Below, in pieces: positions 13,081-14,246 of a DNA stretch of 14,246 nucleotides. Each line of letters starts with the position of its first letter. Within the stretch, counting starts at the first letter, position 1. A program made the position numbers and the translations under genes. Source of the stretch: Oscillospiraceae bacterium (GTDB lineage Bacteria; Bacillota_A; Clostridia; Oscillospirales; Ruminococcaceae); the NCBI GenBank assembly GCA_017440445.1, contig JAFSHE010000231.1, positions 1 to 14,246 of the forward strand. Reading direction: 5' to 3'. The notes beneath the pieces are model-generated. The model did not search any database, had not been told where the DNA came from, and was given only the letters and a program-made list of their open reading frames with translations.

Positions 13081-13110
13081 TTGACTAACCGATATACGAT
13101 GTGATATACT
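13081..13110 (+). promoter_or_regulatory. Candidate promoter of the cation efflux gene
   Basis: TTGACT (13081-13086) and TATACT (13105-13110) are 18 bases apart. The predicted start near 13117 falls inside the left arm of the terminator of the preceding gene, so the new transcript would begin with part of that hairpin. Confidence 0.55.
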
Positions 13111-13113
13111 TTT

Positions 13114-13146
13114 TACGGCGGGATAGATATTCCGCCGTATTTTTTG
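13114..13146 (+). terminator. Terminator of the glycosyltransferase gene
   Basis: Arms TACGGCGG (13114-13121) and CCGCCGTA (13132-13139) form an 8-bp stem followed by TTTTTTG. It lies about 40 bases after the stop codon. Confidence 0.85.
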
Positions 13147-13163
13147 TGACGTAAGGTGATATT

Positions 13164-14246
13164 ATGACAGGAGTTCTTGTAAAACTATTTGTAAAAAACA
13201 ACAAAGATATACAAAATGTAAAGGTTCGTGCAGCTTACGGAAAGCTTTCTGGCTGGGTGGGAATAGTATGCAATATCCTGCTTTGTGTAGGAAAATTCCT
13301 TGCGGGTTTTATCTCGGGAAGTGTTTCGATAACTGCGGATGCGGCGAATAATCTTTCAGATGCATCCTCAAGCATTATAAACCTTCTTGGTTTCAAGCTT
13401 GCCGAGCAGTCGGCAGATGATGAACACCCCTATGGTCACGCAAGATATGAATATATCTCGGGCTTTATTATTGCGGTACTGGTAATAGTTATCGGCTTTG
13501 AGCTGTTAAAAAGCAGTATTGAAAAAGTGGTATCTCCAACCGCTGTTGAGTTTTCATGGGTGTCTGTTGGAGTCCTTGCAGCGTCTATCATTGTAAAGCT
13601 GTGGATGATGCTGTTCAATAAGAAGATAGGAAAGCTGATAAATTCCCAGTCGCTGGAGGCTACTGCGGCAGACAGCAGAAACGACTGTATCTCTACTCTG
13701 GCGGTGCTTGCTGCGGCGCTGATATCTCACTTCACCTCGGTTGAGCTTGATGGCTGGATGGGTATACTTGTAGCGGCATTTATTCTGTACAGCGGTGCAG
13801 GACTTGTGAAGGAGGCTATGAGTCCGCTTCTCGGAAAAGCTCCCGACCCCGAGCTTGTGGAGCATATCAGGGATAAAGTTATGTCTTACGAGGGCGTTCT
13901 TGGTACGCACGACCTTATGGTGCATGATTACGGTCCCGGACGTATCTTCGCAAGCGTGCATGTGGAGATGGCAGCAGAGGCAGATGTACTTGAAAGCCAT
14001 GATATAATAGATAATATCGAGCGTGACTTCCTTGGTGAGGGGCTTAATCTTGTGGTGCATTTTGACCCGATAGTTACAAGCGACTCCGCAGTGGGAGATA
14101 CCCGCCGTGAGATAGCCGAGATAGCATCCAAGATAGACGAGCGCCTGTCGATACACGATCTTAGGATGGTGCCAGGACCTACACATACGAATGTAATATT
14201 CGATTGTGTCGTTCCGCATAACTTCTCCATGACAGATGAGGAATTA
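13164..14246 (+). CDS. Cation diffusion facilitator (probable Mn efflux type), 3' truncated
   Basis: This frame is open from the ATG at 13164 to the end of the window: 361 residues with no stop, so the C-terminus is missing. CDF proteins export divalent metal in exchange for protons. The family signature SITADAANNLSDASSS and HPYGHARYEYISG are present. The metal quartet is Asn62 and Asp66 in helix 2 and Asp170 and Asp174 in helix 5 (AADSRND). That Asn-Asp/Asp-Asp set is the one described for manganese exporters such as MntE, whereas zinc exporters usually have His in helix 5. Six helices occupy about residues 30-210, followed by a cytoplasmic dimerisation domain (about 215-290). About 70 further residues, including MVPGPTHTNVIFDCVVP, suggest a second, repeated C-terminal domain. 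AAGGTGA lies six bases before the ATG. Confidence 0.9.
   Translation, partial: MTGVLVKLFVKNNKDIQNVKVRAAYGKLSGWVGIVCNILLCVGKFLAGFISGSVSITADAANNLSDASSSIINLLGFKLAEQSADDEHPYGHARYEYISGFIIAVLVIVIGFELLKSSIEKVVSPTAVEFSWVSVGVLAASIIVKLWMMLFNKKIGKLINSQSLEATAADSRNDCISTLAVLAAALISHFTSVELDGWMGILVAAFILYSGAGLVKEAMSPLLGKAPDPELVEHIRDKVMSYEGVLGTHDLMVHDYGPGRIFASVHVEMAAEADVLESHDIIDNIERDFLGEGLNLVVHFDPIVTSDSAVGDTRREIAEIASKIDERLSIHDLRMVPGPTHTNVIFDCVVPHNFSMTDEEL

Noticed and set aside
13554..14219. A 221-codon minus-strand frame at the right end
   Set aside because: It is antisense to the cation diffusion facilitator, whose motifs are clear and continuous to the window edge.
1..14246. CRISPR arrays, tRNA or rRNA genes, insertion sequences, phage or toxin-antitoxin genes
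   Set aside because: No repeated spacers, cloverleaf, transposase motif, terminal inverted repeats or other such signals were seen on either strand.

Overview
The window looks like a chromosomal segment of a Gram-positive anaerobe in the Clostridia, most plausibly a Ruminococcus-type member of the Oscillospiraceae. This is inferred from strong AGGAGG-type ribosome binding sites, tightly packed operons with 4-base ATGA overlaps, moderate GC content, a clostridial-style M23/SpoIIQ-like protein and an NptA-PhoU phosphate transporter. No rRNA, tRNA, IS element, phage gene or CRISPR array is visible.

Layout. (1) 1-2633, plus strand: the 3' part of an ABC exporter operon. It holds an ATPase lacking its N-terminus, two small integral-membrane proteins joined by ATGA overlaps, a small zinc-ribbon protein and a small two-helix membrane protein. 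(2) 2634-2887: an intergenic region holding a candidate self-contained small RNA. It has two TTCACA repeats 11 bases apart, a -10 box, a 5' hairpin and a terminator hairpin. It also holds the terminator of the convergent operon. (3) 2888-8752, minus strand: a seven-gene operon bounded by a good promoter (8795-8824) and a terminator (2842-2881). In transcription order it encodes a PlsC-like acyltransferase, an acyl carrier protein, a 754-residue fusion of an active ketosynthase and a catalytically dead ketosynthase, a FabG ketoreductase, a FabZ dehydratase, an Sfp-type phosphopantetheinyl transferase and an Isf-like flavoprotein with a compact four-Cys motif. (4) 9010-10782, minus: a Na/phosphate cotransporter with a C-terminal PhoU domain. 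Three perfect TTTACA repeats of 11-base period, a Pho-box-like array, lie upstream. (5) 11034-11777, minus: a membrane-anchored M23 endopeptidase resembling SpoIIQ, with a possible forespore-type promoter. (6) 11951-13072, plus: a GT4 glycosyltransferase. (7) 13164 to the end, plus: a cation diffusion facilitator with an Asn-Asp/Asp-Asp metal site, 3'-truncated by the window.

How the genes work together. The seven-gene operon is the most interesting content. It has what is needed to activate a dedicated ACP, extend an acyl chain, reduce and dehydrate each beta-keto unit and hand the product to an acyl acceptor. It has no visible enoyl reductase, malonyl transferase or FabH. Ketosynthase plus a dead partner, ketoreductase and dehydratase without enoyl reductase is the logic of type II polyene systems such as aryl polyenes. 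I infer a specialised, possibly polyunsaturated, lipid or polyketide rather than ordinary membrane fatty acid synthesis. Separately, two Pho-box-like arrays, one before the phosphate transporter and one before the candidate small RNA, suggest that a phosphate-starvation response touches this locus twice.
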